Positions 63,591 to 64,000 of a stretch of DNA of 64,000 nt are shown here, in pieces (position 1 is the stretch's first letter; each line of letters begins with the position of its first letter). The position numbers and the translations under genes were made by a program. The stretch spans positions 2,092,680 through 2,156,679 of the forward strand of contig CM067379.1 of the NCBI GenBank assembly GCA_034510155.1, in the 5' to 3' direction. The DNA is from Eucriotettix oculatus (taxonomy: Eukaryota > Arthropoda > Insecta > Orthoptera > Tetrigidae). A model generated the notes under the pieces. The model was not told where the DNA came from, ran no database searches, and saw nothing but the letters and a program-made list of their open reading frames with translations.

Positions 63591-64000
63591 AAAAATTGTC
63601 AGTAATATATTTTAAAGGAACAGAAAGTTGGAAGATGTGAATGTAATAAAAATTGTCCCCCTTTTTTTTAAAATTCAAGTATGAATATAATTTTTCTTTC
63701 CCCACTTGAAACGTCCATAAATAATAAGTCATCCAAAAAGTTTTGCATCAAATAGAACTACAAAGGGGCAGCCGCCTGGTGGTGGTGGAGGAGATGAATT
63801 ACGCCAGTTGGTCACCAGTTAATCAAGCTTGAAACGGGGGGAAACTGTGGTAAGTCGCACTTGCGTATGAGCCTTCTCACCCCCCTCGGTTATCTTAGTC
63901 CAGGCCACGTTCCTTTGTTCCCCCCCTAAATGCCCCGTGGACGAGGGCCTGTAGTATTTTGGGGAATCGACCCAATAGCGCACACGGCAGACCTGGAAGT
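63591..64000. other. intergenic DNA without recognised features
   Basis: No gene, repeat or RNA is recognised. Confidence 0.4.

Overview
The window is animal nuclear DNA. Genes are split by GT-AG introns, introns are long and full of repeats, and no gene shows bacterial organisation. Very dense (GA)n, (TA)n, (CA)n and minisatellite DNA, GC-rich exons in AT-rich surroundings, TTAGG/CCTAA-like fragments and an arthropod-type CS-alpha-beta defensin suggest an arthropod, most likely a decapod crustacean. That assignment is inference.

Four genes can be supported. (1) The minus strand from about 17,955 to beyond base 1 carries most of an agrin gene. It has two alternative first coding exons, one with a signal peptide and NtA-like domain and one with a type II signal anchor. 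Six follistatin/Kazal modules follow, then the agrin-specific YGCC-like segment, two laminin-EGF modules, an EB-like cysteine module, a laminin G domain and the start of the next EGF; the 3' end lies outside the window. (2) At 21,004-21,383 (+) is a small secreted defensin-like gene with TATA box, signal peptide, RSRR cleavage site, six-cysteine core and a Gly/Pro/Tyr-rich tail; a transposon sits at its next splice acceptor. (3) At 31,560-36,812 (+) is one giant terminal exon (1,750 residues plus stop) of an unrecognised Ser/Lys/Glu-rich protein built from nested tandem repeats with Cys/His-rich ends, followed by AATAAA. (4) At 46,434-62,254 (+) is a complete 21-coding-exon ABCC4/MRP4-type ABC transporter whose phases all join to give 1,348 residues.

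The rest is repeats. They include a roughly 600-760 bp MITE-like family ending in (TA)n (four copies), a second dispersed family of about 400 bp (family B), LINE-tail-like debris, several foldback elements (one enclosing a class II tRNA-like sequence, one immediately upstream of the ABCC4 start), long polypurine tracts, and minisatellites in ABCC4 introns. At least seven short motifs with a hammerhead-ribozyme-like core (CTGANGA, stem II, GAAACGTC) are scattered through introns and intergenic DNA, often in inverted or direct repeats, as expected of Penelope-like elements or retrozymes.

The genes do not form a functional cluster. Agrin is an extracellular-matrix/synapse proteoglycan core, the defensin is innate immunity, ABCC4 is an efflux pump, and the giant repeat protein has no assignable role.
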